Of a stretch of DNA of 64,000 bases, positions 1-6,795 are shown piece by piece. Origin of the DNA: Floricoccus tropicus (lineage in GTDB: Bacteria > Bacillota > Bacilli > Lactobacillales > Streptococcaceae). The position numbers and the translations under genes are program-made. Under the pieces are notes generated by a model. That model ran no database searches and had not been told where the DNA came from. It was given only the letters and a program-made list of their open reading frames with translations. The stretch is taken from positions 150,970-214,969 of the forward strand of contig NZ_MKIR01000004.1 of NCBI RefSeq assembly GCF_001832905.1, written 5' to 3'. The number at the start of each line of letters is the position of its first letter. The stretch's first letter is position 1.

Positions 1-2
1 AC

Positions 3-68
3 CGTCCTGTAGATTTAAAAGTCGAAATGACAGCAATACCAGAGAAAATCGAAAAACACATGAAATGA
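3..68 (+). CDS. 3' end of an unidentified gene (partial)
   Basis: The first codons of the window read in frame 3 as a 21-residue tail ending EKIEKHMK and a TGA stop, directly followed by a terminator-like hairpin. The tail is too short to name a family. It is supported as coding only by the clean open frame and by the terminator placed immediately after the stop. Everything else about this gene lies outside the window. Confidence 0.5.
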   Translation, partial: RPVDLKVEMTAIPEKIEKHMK

Positions 69-96
69 AAAAACTAGATTAAGTTCTAGTTTTTTT
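69..96 (+). terminator. Intrinsic terminator of the leftmost partial gene
   Basis: Arms AACTAGA and TCTAGTT are separated by a short loop, preceded by a run of A and followed by seven T. The A-run and T-run extend the stem. It sits one base after the stop codon of the partial gene. Confidence 0.75.
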
Positions 97-147
97 GTCT
101 TATAATTTTGTCATATTATGCTATATTATCTTATAAATCATTTCTCA

Positions 148-1017
148 CTACATTTCAAATTTTTTAGTGTATAACCTATACTTCCCGATACAATTAAAGC
201 CTAATTCTAAGACTAATTTTTGACTTTCATCACTATTGAAAAAAACTAAATGTTCAACTTTCATTTTATTTAAATTACAAAGCATTCTTTTAAGTAAGTT
301 TTCGAAATATATTTCATTGTATTTCTTATCAAAAAAATCAATGCCAAAAATTTCTGCCAACTTTTTCCCATTGTATATACTTGCATAAATTGCAGCAAGT
401 GGTTTTCCGTCTTTTAAATAGACCAGAATTTGCCAGTTATCCACATCTTGCTCAAGTTTTTCATTAGTCCAATACATTTCATCTTGATTGGGTTCATGGA
501 TTTGAGCAAAATAATCAAAGTTCTCACTTGTAATTTCAATTATATTTTCTTCAGAAAAAGGCTCTGATTTAAAATTCTCAAAGTGAAAAACGTCATTCCA
601 AGATTCTTCCACTAGTTTAAATTCATGTTTATCAAGGGAGTTTATAGCACTGATATTCTCCGTTGGAATGCCAATATATATTTCTGCTTGTGGATACTTA
701 TTATTTATATAATTTAGGAATTCTTCATAGGCCTGGGAAAAATTTTCTTCAATTGCAAAATATATGGTCGAAAGATAATTTTCATCTTCAATATAAGAAT
801 AGTGAATCCATCCTTTGATTTCATTACCTTCTGCATAGACAAGTATTTCTTCTTCATCTGGATAATCGTATGCGGCATAACTTCTTCTTATGAAATCATC
901 CTTAGTTTTTATACCATCATAATAAACGGGGTAGCTTGTGAATTCTGGTTGCATGACGAGAGAATACATTAAATCAATATATTGATTTAGCTCACTTTTT
1001 GCTAATAATTTTAGCAT
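148..1017 (-). CDS. GNAT-family N-acetyltransferase, two-domain
   Basis: Predicted cytoplasmic acetyltransferase of 289 residues. The chain has the usual GNAT pattern of strands with a second half (roughly residues 160-285) that resembles an acetyl-CoA binding fold, including a stretch on use of resources (KPLAAIYASIYNGKKLAEIFG) and a C-terminal motif (LVLELGFNCIGKYRLYTK) typical of the last GNAT strands. The substrate cannot be told. A longer frame starts at 1068, but I chose the ATG at 1017 (MLKLLAKSEL) because a GGGGTG Shine-Dalgarno lies eight bases upstream and the longer N-terminus looks non-globular. It stands alone, followed leftwards by the partial gene and its terminator. Confidence 0.7.
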   Translation of the reverse strand: MLKLLAKSELNQYIDLMYSLVMQPEFTSYPVYYDGIKTKDDFIRRSYAAYDYPDEEEILVYAEGNEIKGWIHYSYIEDENYLSTIYFAIEENFSQAYEEFLNYINNKYPQAEIYIGIPTENISAINSLDKHEFKLVEESWNDVFHFENFKSEPFSEENIIEITSENFDYFAQIHEPNQDEMYWTNEKLEQDVDNWQILVYLKDGKPLAAIYASIYNGKKLAEIFGIDFFDKKYNEIYFENLLKRMLCNLNKMKVEHLVFFNSDESQKLVLELGFNCIGKYRLYTKKFEM

Positions 1018-1143
1018 ATAAATTTTCACCCCACATATACAATATTTAATTTTATAAACAAGTTTCAAAATAGAAAATCTATTTTTGGTATATCTTCCTA
1101 TTAAAACGAAACTTCTAGTGTGATTTCTCCCATAAATTACTAC

Positions 1144-1785
1144 TTATTTTTGATTTTCTGGATACATATAAAATGTTAGTTCTTCTTCAGTATAAACATG
1201 TCCTTCGGGTACTCCTGAAAATGAATTGTCAGGTATGTCATATCCTAATATTTGTGCAACCTTAACAGCAAATTCACGGTAGGCAAAACCAATTGCAGTG
1301 ACAATTCCATGTTCTTCATCGTAAACCACAGGTTGTCTGGCTACATTTTCTTTTTCTAAAAAGTCAAATTCATTATATGTTTCTTCAAATAATCCTGCTG
1401 TAAATTTCACTCCTTTTAGGATACCAGCTTTAGCCAATGTCATTGGCGCTGAAGAAATGGCAGCTATCAGTGGACGATTAGTCATATCAGCTAATGGTTT
1501 TAGAAAATCAATTAGACTTTTATCTTCTGTTACAGCAACGGGGTCACTGTCACCACTAAATAAAATCAAATTATAGTCTCCAAAATTGATTTCAGAAAAA
1601 CTTTTATTGGGTACTAACTGGAAAAAATCTTCTGATTTAATCATTTTTTTATTCTCAGAACTTACAGTGTCAATTTCCCACCATTCATTCATCGGCTGAA
1701 ATACTGTTAAATAATCTGTTAATAAGGTAATCTCACTCATTGACATATTTTCATAAAGTAAGACTAATGCTTTATTTTTGACCAT
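1144..1785 (-). CDS. DJ-1/PfpI family protein with Ser at the usual Cys position
   Basis: This 213-residue protein has the DJ-1/PfpI fold pattern: an N-terminal ALVLLYENM strand, a NLILFSGDSDP loop with acidic residue, and a nucleophile elbow AAISSAPMTLAKAGILKG around residues 109-126. In most family members the elbow is xxxChGxxxLa with a reactive cysteine; here the corresponding residues are Ser-Ser. Family members act as glyoxalases, deglycases, chaperones or amidases, all usually needing that cysteine, so catalytic activity is doubtful. The start ATG has an AGGGG Shine-Dalgarno. Upstream on the same strand there is a TATAAT-type -10 element (TGATATAAT) with a possible TTGTTA -35. No operon partner is apparent. 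Confidence 0.75.
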   Translation of the reverse strand: MVKNKALVLLYENMSMSEITLLTDYLTVFQPMNEWWEIDTVSSENKKMIKSEDFFQLVPNKSFSEINFGDYNLILFSGDSDPVAVTEDKSLIDFLKPLADMTNRPLIAAISSAPMTLAKAGILKGVKFTAGLFEETYNEFDFLEKENVARQPVVYDEEHGIVTAIGFAYREFAVKVAQILGYDIPDNSFSGVPEGHVYTEEELTFYMYPENQK

Positions 1786-1904
1786 AATATTACCCCTTTA
1801 TTTTTTAATTTATTTATTAAATTATATCATGTCAATAAAATAATTAACAACAAAAGTAGAGAAAAAAGAATATCCCATTTTTGAAATATCCTTTTTTTCA
1901 TAAC

Positions 1905-3008
1905 CTATCTTAATGATTCATATTTTTGTGCATTTTTTCGTTCTAAATTATTCTTCATTTGTTTTTTAGCACTCTTATGTCCACCCATACTTTTGAACAT
2001 ACGGTTTAATTTTGCTTCTTCTATTTGCCTACTATTTAATCCATCATAGGATGACTCAATTAATAGTTTAGAGTAATTATCTAAACGTCTTTGATCGAGA
2101 GTACCATCTTCAAGCGCCTTTTTTACTGCACAACCCGGTTCTTTCATATGTGTACAATCACGAAATTTACAATTTTGCGCCAATTCTTCAATATCATTAA
2201 AGGATTTAGCCACATCAGTATTTTGTATACCAACTTCTCGAGTACCCGGTGTATCAATAATCACACCGCCATATTTTGACAGAAACATCTCTCGACCTGT
2301 TGTTGTGTGTCGGCCTTTATCACCATGACCAATTTCACTAGTAGCAAGTTTTTCATTGACTAGTTGATTAATAAGCGTTGATTTTCCAACACCTGAAGAT
2401 CCTACGAAGACTACTGTTGGCGAATATGTCATGAGATGAGCAAACTTTTCACTATTATTTTCCTGATTGGTAGTAACAATTATTTCAGAGTAAAATGATA
2501 CTTCTTCAACTTCTGTAATAATCCCATCTATAACCTTACACAAATCTGATTTAGTAAGTACAACTACTGGTTTAGCACCACTATCCCACGCAATTGAAAG
2601 ATATCTCTCAAGTCGATTAAGGCTATAATTATTGTTAAGGGACATACAGATGAAAATAATATCAATATTTGTTGCAAGAACCTGCTCTTCTTGACTACTA
2701 CCAACTGCCGTACGTCCAAAAATACTTTTACGGGGCAAAATATTATGAATTATAGCTATATCATCATTCTTAGTAAATGTTGCAAGTACAAAATCACCAA
2801 CTGCAGGATACTGTGAAAGATGCTCAGTAGAAAATCTAAATTTCCTTGAGATCTTAGCATACATTTCTCCAAATTCACTAATAATTTTATATCTGTCTCG
2901 ATATTGTCCAATTATCCGAGCTAGATGAAGATCATCATTTTCTTTTTTTAATTCTTCTGTTTGAGTGTATACTCGATCTGTAAATCCGTATTCTTTTAAT
3001 TTATTCAA
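1905..3008 (-). CDS. RsgA-like circularly permuted GTPase, paralogue 1 (TTG start)
   Basis: Ribosome small-subunit-dependent GTPase A family; RsgA releases and checks late 30S assembly factors. Order of domains: N-terminal OB fold (about 25-85), permuted G domain with G4 LTKSD (about 150), G1 GSSGVGKST (about 203), GHGDKGRHTTT switch region and G3 DTPG (about 252), then a zinc site C-x4-C-x-H-x5-C (CKFRDCTHMKEPGC). At 367 residues it is longer than standard RsgA (about 290-300) and carries the N-terminal extension with a YGF motif seen in a paralogous subfamily. The start codon is TTG with AGGAG seven bases upstream. A strong promoter, a 22-residue leader ORF and competing hairpins precede it. 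A second paralogue lies at 16542-17528. Confidence 0.85.
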   Translation of the reverse strand: MNKLKEYGFTDRVYTQTEELKKENDDLHLARIIGQYRDRYKIISEFGEMYAKISRKFRFSTEHLSQYPAVGDFVLATFTKNDDIAIIHNILPRKSIFGRTAVGSSQEEQVLATNIDIIFICMSLNNNYSLNRLERYLSIAWDSGAKPVVVLTKSDLCKVIDGIITEVEEVSFYSEIIVTTNQENNSEKFAHLMTYSPTVVFVGSSGVGKSTLINQLVNEKLATSEIGHGDKGRHTTTGREMFLSKYGGVIIDTPGTREVGIQNTDVAKSFNDIEELAQNCKFRDCTHMKEPGCAVKKALEDGTLDQRRLDNYSKLLIESSYDGLNSRQIEEAKLNRMFKSMGGHKSAKKQMKNNLERKNAQKYESLR

Positions 3009-3013
3009 TTTTT

Positions 3014-3092
3014 TCTCCTAAGTTTTTTATGCTTCAAAGGAGATTTCTCTTGCTCATTTTCCTATTATCATTTTATTTGAAAAATCTCCTTT
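3014..3092 (-). promoter_or_regulatory. Candidate leader-controlled SD switch before RsgA paralogue 1
   Basis: Three complementary blocks are visible on the minus strand: block 1 AAAGGAGATTT (3082-3092) inside the last codons of the leader ORF, block 2 AAATCTCCTTT (3036-3046), and block 3 AGGAGA (3014-3019), which is the Shine-Dalgarno of the TTG-started GTPase gene. Block 2 can pair perfectly over 11 bases with block 1, or over six bases (TCTCCT with AGGAGA) with the Shine-Dalgarno. A ribosome occupying block 1 would favour sequestering the Shine-Dalgarno. The regulatory role is inferred from these pairings only. Confidence 0.5.
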
Positions 3093-3136
3093 TTCATTAC
3101 AATTGCCTTCTTTTTCATATTATCATTTTTATTCAT
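3068..3136 (-). CDS. Short leader ORF (22 aa) upstream of RsgA paralogue 1
   Basis: Open frame of 22 codons starting ATG at 3136 with an AAAGGA Shine-Dalgarno eight bases upstream and ending TGA at 3068, between the promoter and the GTPase gene. The peptide is Lys-rich (MNKNDNMKKKAIVMKKEIFQ...). An internal ATG could also start a 16-residue form. Its last third overlaps one arm of the hairpin that can alternatively sequester the GTPase Shine-Dalgarno. It is most likely a regulatory leader peptide rather than a functional protein, but translation is not proven. It is unlike the leader of the second RsgA paralogue. Confidence 0.5.
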   Translation of the reverse strand: MNKNDNMKKKAIVMKKEIFQIK

Positions 3137-3156
3137 AATATTTTCCTTTCCTACTT

Positions 3157-3176
3157 ATCCAAATTTTCATTTGGAT
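3157..3176 (-). promoter_or_regulatory. 5'-UTR hairpin with GAAA tetraloop
   Basis: A perfect 8-bp stem, ATCCAAAT and ATTTGGAT, is closed by a GAAA tetraloop about a dozen bases after the -10 element and before the leader ORF. It would be the first structure in the transcript and could act as an mRNA stabiliser or a protein-binding site. Confidence 0.5.
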
Positions 3177-3188
3177 CTAATTTAGATT

Positions 3189-3216
3189 ATTATATTAAAA
3201 ATTACTTAATTGTCAA
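3189..3216 (-). promoter_or_regulatory. Consensus promoter of the RsgA paralogue 1 leader
   Basis: TTGACA at 3211-3216, a 16-base spacer, and TATAAT at 3189-3194, reading on the minus strand. Both hexamers match the sigma-70/SigA consensus fully, so strong constitutive transcription with control after initiation is expected. Confidence 0.8.
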
Positions 3217-3265
3217 CTTTTCTCATCAATATGTAAAAACATATCATTAAGTTTATAGATTTATT

Positions 3266-3303
3266 AAAAGTATCGTTGGACAATTATCCAACGATACTTT
3301 TTT
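3266..3303 (-). terminator. Terminator after alkaline phosphatase gene
   Basis: A 12-bp perfect stem (AGTATCGTTGGA paired with TCCAACGATACT) with a six-base loop lies just after the phosphatase stop codon. T-runs occur on both sides, so it could also work in the other direction, but no plus-strand gene is present here. Confidence 0.85.
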
Positions 3304-3306
3304 GTT

Positions 3307-4722
3307 TTATTTCTTCTCTACGTCTTTAACGTCTTCTTTTTTGTTAGTCCCTTCGATTAGTCCGAAGATTAGTTTTGCTTGGTCTGTATTTTCAATTTGA
3401 CCTTTGAATAGGTCAGATTGAGGGCCAAAGGCATAAACGTTAACATCTTCTCCCGTATGACCTTTTGTTGTCCAGCCAGTATTTGAATGAACGTCAAAGA
3501 TTTTACGAATTGGAATTGCTACTGCATCAACTGCTTTTTCATTGTTAGTTTTATTGAGCTCTTGTGCATCTTTAACAGTCTTCTCAACTGAAGCAATCTC
3601 TTCATCAGTTAGATCAAATTCAATATAGTCTTTTAATGTTTTCTTTACATCGCCTTTTTCAAGAATTTCTTCTGCCATGAAATCTGGAGTTCTCTTAGCT
3701 TGATGAATTGGCTTAGTATCCCAATTGTAAACATCATCAGCTGCAATTGAAAGTCCTCCTGTTGAATGGTCAGCAGTCGCAATAACAATTGTTTCACCAT
3801 CTTTTTCAGCAAACTCAATTGCTTTTTTGAAGGCTGCTTCGAAGTCTTCCATCTCACTCATAGCACCAACAATATCGTTACTATGTCCTGCCCAGTCAAT
3901 TTGACTTCCTTCAACCATAAGGAAAAATCCATCTTTATTTTTATCAAGACGTTTGATTGCTGCATCCGTCATGTCAGCAAGCGATGGCGTTTCATCTGTA
4001 CGGTCAATCATCTTAGGTAGTCCACCAGTTGCAAATAGTCCTAGAATTTGATCACTATTGTCAGCTTCTAATGTTTTTTTGTCAGTAACATGGCTATAAC
4101 CATCTTTTTCAAATTCTTTTACAAGATTTCTTTCATCACGTTCAAATAGTTTTGAACCACCACCTAGAAGTACATCAATCTTATGTTTGCCATCAATTTT
4201 TTCATCAAAGTAGTCATCAGCGATTCTATCCATACTTTTACGTGTTGCTTCGTGAGCACCGTAACCTGCTGGTGTTGCGTGAGTAATTTCTGAGGTAGCA
4301 ACTAACCCAGTTGACTTACCTTTCTTTTTAGCACGTTCCAAGACGCTTTCAGTATCTGATAAATCGTTGTCTAAACCAATTGCATTATTATAAGTCTTAA
4401 CTCCTGCTGCCATAGCTGTAGCTGCTGATGCAGAGTCGGTAACATTTTGCTTTGGATCTTCTGGATAAGTAGCTTGTTGTCCAATCAAATATTTATCAAA
4501 TTCAGTCTGTGAAACAAATCTTTCACCACCATTAGCTTTGTAGTAACGATAGCCTGAAGTATAAGAATTTCCCATACCGTCACCAATCATGAAGATAACA
4601 TTCTTTACTTTGCCTTTGCTGTTGCTTGCTGATTTACTAGCCCCTGTTCCACTAGCACATCCCGTAAGCAAAGTCCCCATTGCTAAAACCATACCAACTT
4701 TGAATAACTTATTCTTTTTCAA
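3307..4722 (-). CDS. phoA: Alkaline phosphatase, lipoprotein
   Basis: Secreted phosphomonoesterase that frees phosphate from organic esters outside the cell. The 471-residue precursor begins with a lipoprotein signal peptide (lipobox LLTGC at about residues 18-22), so the mature enzyme should be tethered to the outer face of the membrane. Metal and catalytic motifs of the PhoA family are intact: MIGDGMG (metal Asp), TDSASAATA with the serine nucleophile, MVEGSQIDWAGH, ATADHSTGG and a late HTGED histidine. A four-repeat PhoP-type box lies upstream (4842-4880), which points to induction on phosphate starvation. The gene is monocistronic, with its own terminator. Confidence 0.92.
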   Translation of the reverse strand: MKKNKLFKVGMVLAMGTLLTGCASGTGASKSASNSKGKVKNVIFMIGDGMGNSYTSGYRYYKANGGERFVSQTEFDKYLIGQQATYPEDPKQNVTDSASAATAMAAGVKTYNNAIGLDNDLSDTESVLERAKKKGKSTGLVATSEITHATPAGYGAHEATRKSMDRIADDYFDEKIDGKHKIDVLLGGGSKLFERDERNLVKEFEKDGYSHVTDKKTLEADNSDQILGLFATGGLPKMIDRTDETPSLADMTDAAIKRLDKNKDGFFLMVEGSQIDWAGHSNDIVGAMSEMEDFEAAFKKAIEFAEKDGETIVIATADHSTGGLSIAADDVYNWDTKPIHQAKRTPDFMAEEILEKGDVKKTLKDYIEFDLTDEEIASVEKTVKDAQELNKTNNEKAVDAVAIPIRKIFDVHSNTGWTTKGHTGEDVNVYAFGPQSDLFKGQIENTDQAKLIFGLIEGTNKKEDVKDVEKK

Positions 4723-4814
4723 TTCCTTACATTCTCCATCTAATTTTAAGTATTAATATAATGATATTAATTAGTTCATTTATTAAACAAGTGATTAATT
4801 GAACCAACATGATT

Positions 4815-4880
4815 ATTCTATCTTAAAATTTTAAGGTCTTGTGTAAATCCAATGTAAATAATTTGAAAACTTTATGTAAA
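4815..4880 (-). promoter_or_regulatory. PhoP box and promoter of alkaline phosphatase gene
   Basis: On the minus strand four hexamers TTTACA, TTTTCA, TTTACA, TTTACA start exactly 11 bases apart (plus-strand 4875-4880, 4864-4869, 4853-4858, 4842-4847). This is the helical-period direct repeat known for PhoP of the PhoPR system in Bacillus and relatives. A TAGAAT -10 element (4815-4820) follows 21 bases after the last repeat with no good -35, as expected for an activated promoter. Confidence 0.75.
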
Positions 4881-4901
4881 TGAATTTACTTTTGGAGAAT
4901 T

Positions 4902-4932
4902 AAAAAAAGCATTTCACTAAAAGTTGAAATAC
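4902..4932 (-). terminator. Terminator overlapping the phosphoesterase stop codon
   Basis: Stem GTATTTCA with TGAAATGC and a loop that contains the TAG stop region of the gene, followed on the minus strand by seven T. It ends the 6726-to-4917 operon just before the phosphatase promoter. Confidence 0.7.
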
Positions 4933-5753
4933 TCTTTTAGGTCAGCTATATAGCCTTCTTTAAGATTTATTTTTTCTAGTAATTCCTCATCATGAGTATG
5001 AACTACTCCCGTTTTAAGTTGCTCTTCATATAAGTCTAAGTATGGTAAGTTTTCTTTTTTAGCAAGCTCTAACTCTTCTTCAATATTGAATAAAACCTTT
5101 TTGAGTTGGATACTTCCCAAACCAAAATCATCAAATTCTAAAATTGCATATTGAGCCCTAAGGTCTTTTTCAAATTTCTTCCACATTGAAAATGGCTGAC
5201 CAACTGTTCCTGGATTTAAAATAATTTGCATTTTACTACTATAGCGTATTAGTTGAGTATGAATATGGCCGTATATTGCCATATCATAATCTGAATCAGT
5301 AAATAACTTATCAAAATCCTCAGTAGAATTTGTCGCTAAAAGACCACGACCCCAATTTTGATTAGGCAAATTATGACTGATTAATATCTTTATACCGTTT
5401 ACTTCTTTTTCAATATAAAGTGGAGTACTCCTTAATTCATCAATATACTTTTCATCCAAGTTTTCTTTTAGATACTGACTTAATCGTGTAATATAAACAT
5501 CTGAGGGAGATTCCAATGAGTTTTCTTTTCCAATCGCTTCCAAAAAGCAATCATCCCAGTTCCCTCGTACTTTAACAGTTATTGGTAGGGTAGACAAGTA
5601 ATCAAACAATTCATTTGCCCCTGGACCTGGTAATACAATATCACCTAGTAGCCAATATTCTGTCACACCAGATTTCTTTGCATCTTCAATCACAGCCTTC
5701 AAGGCGGTAAAGTTACCATGTATATCTGAAATTATCCCAATTTTATGATTCAT
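4917..5753 (-). CDS. Calcineurin-like metallophosphoesterase
   Basis: Predicted cytoplasmic two-metal phosphoesterase of 278 residues. The family motifs appear in order: SDIHGN (residues 8-13), LLGDIV (about 36), RGNWDD (about 63, where GNHD is commoner), SHNLP (about 130) and YGHIHTQ (about 161). It belongs to the YfcE/diadenosine-tetraphosphatase-like branch, which includes hydrolases of cyclic or dinucleoside phosphates; the substrate cannot be fixed from the sequence. It is the last gene of a three-gene run with the short-chain dehydrogenase (21 bases upstream) and the DUF2829 gene. Confidence 0.8.
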   Translation of the reverse strand: MNHKIGIISDIHGNFTALKAVIEDAKKSGVTEYWLLGDIVLPGPGANELFDYLSTLPITVKVRGNWDDCFLEAIGKENSLESPSDVYITRLSQYLKENLDEKYIDELRSTPLYIEKEVNGIKILISHNLPNQNWGRGLLATNSTEDFDKLFTDSDYDMAIYGHIHTQLIRYSSKMQIILNPGTVGQPFSMWKKFEKDLRAQYAILEFDDFGLGSIQLKKVLFNIEEELELAKKENLPYLDLYEEQLKTGVVHTHDEELLEKINLKEGYIADLKEYFNF

Positions 5754-5774
5754 AATATCCTTTCATCTAACTCC

Positions 5775-6494
5775 TTATTTTAGAAGCCAACCACCATCTA
5801 AAGGAATGATTGCACCTTGCATATAGCTTGCCTTGCCAGATGCTAAAAATAAAGTTAGGTCTGCTACTTCTTCAGGTTGCGCCCATCTTCCGACTGGTGT
5901 TTCTTCTGCTACCCATGCAGCCATTTTCCCATCGCCTTCAAAGTCAGCCTTCGTCATGGCAGTTTGAATGGCACCGGGTGCGATTGCAAATATACCGACT
6001 CCACTTCTTGCATAATCAAGAGCTAATTGCTTAGTAAATCCTGCAACAGCGTGCTTACTAGAAGTATAGGCAGCTCCTCCGCCTCCAGCCACAAGACTTG
6101 CAATACTTGCCATGTTGATGATAATTCCTGATTTTCCTTCAATCATTTTTGGTAGAAAAAGTCTTGTCATTTTAACCATTGACATGAAATTTGTCAGCAT
6201 AACATTTTCAAACTCAGCCTCACTTGTTTCAAGAAGTGGTTTGTAATTATCTAGAATTCCAGCAGTATTACATAGGATATCAAATTTATCAGGTAACTTT
6301 TCCTTTAGTTCATCAAAATCACATGAAGACAAATCAGCTTGAATGAAATTTAATCCTCTGATTTCTTCTGATAGTAAATTTTTATCAATACCCCAAACGC
6401 TAGCTCCTGCTTCAAGAAAAGCCTTAGCTTGCGCTAGGCCTATTCCACTTGCCACACCTGTGACAAGGATTTTTTTATTTCTAAAATCAGTCAT
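5775..6494 (-). CDS. Short-chain dehydrogenase/reductase (FabG-like)
   Basis: A 239-residue classical SDR oxidoreductase. It has the nucleotide-binding glycine motif GVASGIG (residues 13-19), a DLSS acidic site, the NMASIAS strand with catalytic Ser, and the Y-x3-K pair in AAYTSSKHAV (about 140). The C-terminal PVGRWAQPEEVADLTLFLAS...GGW segment is typical of 3-oxoacyl-ACP-reductase-like SDRs. Such stand-alone copies in lactic acid bacteria are often not the fatty-acid enzyme, so I give no symbol. Its start overlaps the end of the DUF2829 gene by 8 bases, indicating translational coupling. Confidence 0.85.
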   Translation of the reverse strand: MTDFRNKKILVTGVASGIGLAQAKAFLEAGASVWGIDKNLLSEEIRGLNFIQADLSSCDFDELKEKLPDKFDILCNTAGILDNYKPLLETSEAEFENVMLTNFMSMVKMTRLFLPKMIEGKSGIIINMASIASLVAGGGGAAYTSSKHAVAGFTKQLALDYARSGVGIFAIAPGAIQTAMTKADFEGDGKMAAWVAEETPVGRWAQPEEVADLTLFLASGKASYMQGAIIPLDGGWLLK

Positions 6495-6726
6495 TTACGG
6501 CTACCCAATCAGTCGCCAAAACGTCGCACGGTGTTGGACTCCACATAGAGTATCCTTCACCATCACCTGTAACGTTGATTAGAAAGTATGGTGTAACCTG
6601 TAATTCTTGACCATCATCTAAAGTTATTGAATCGTAAAGTTTGATGAAGTTTTCAGCTCCACCCCAACCAGAACGAACGAATTTCTTTCCTTGTTTTAAA
6701 TCAGGTAAAATTTCTTCAAAAGTCAT
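6487..6726 (-). CDS. DUF2829 protein, Tad2-like
   Basis: A 79-residue protein matching the DUF2829 pattern: an N-terminal MTFEEILPDLKQGKKFVRSGWGG segment and a C-terminal W-x-P...CDVLATDWVAV segment. Known members include Tad2, a phage protein that sequesters the cyclic ADP-ribose signal of Thoeris defence. Here it is chromosomal, first in a run with an SDR and a phosphoesterase, and not next to phage genes. The start at 6726 is preferred over one 15 bases upstream because AAGGAG is six bases before it. Whether it binds nucleotides in this organism is unknown; the assignment rests on motif resemblance. Confidence 0.7.
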   Translation of the reverse strand: MTFEEILPDLKQGKKFVRSGWGGAENFIKLYDSITLDDGQELQVTPYFLINVTGDGEGYSMWSPTPCDVLATDWVAVND

Positions 6727-6757
6727 AATATCTCCTTGCATTTATTGATATGTATAT

Positions 6758-6786
6758 ATTATACACTATCTCTTTAGCAAGTTAAA
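6758..6786 (-). promoter_or_regulatory. Promoter of the DUF2829-SDR-phosphoesterase run
   Basis: TTTAAC (6781-6786), a 17-base spacer and TATAAT (6758-6763) on the minus strand, ending about 30 bases before the DUF2829 Shine-Dalgarno. Confidence 0.6.
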
Positions 6787-6795
6787 TTAAGTGAA

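Noticed and set aside
1862..1898. ATATCC-containing repeat after the first RsgA gene as a terminator
   Set aside because: The two copies are direct, not inverted, so they do not form a stem.
3029..3250. 73-codon plus-strand frame upstream of the first RsgA gene
   Set aside because: Low-complexity Phe/Leu-rich product opposite the leader region; no Shine-Dalgarno, and the minus-strand promoter and leader explain the region.
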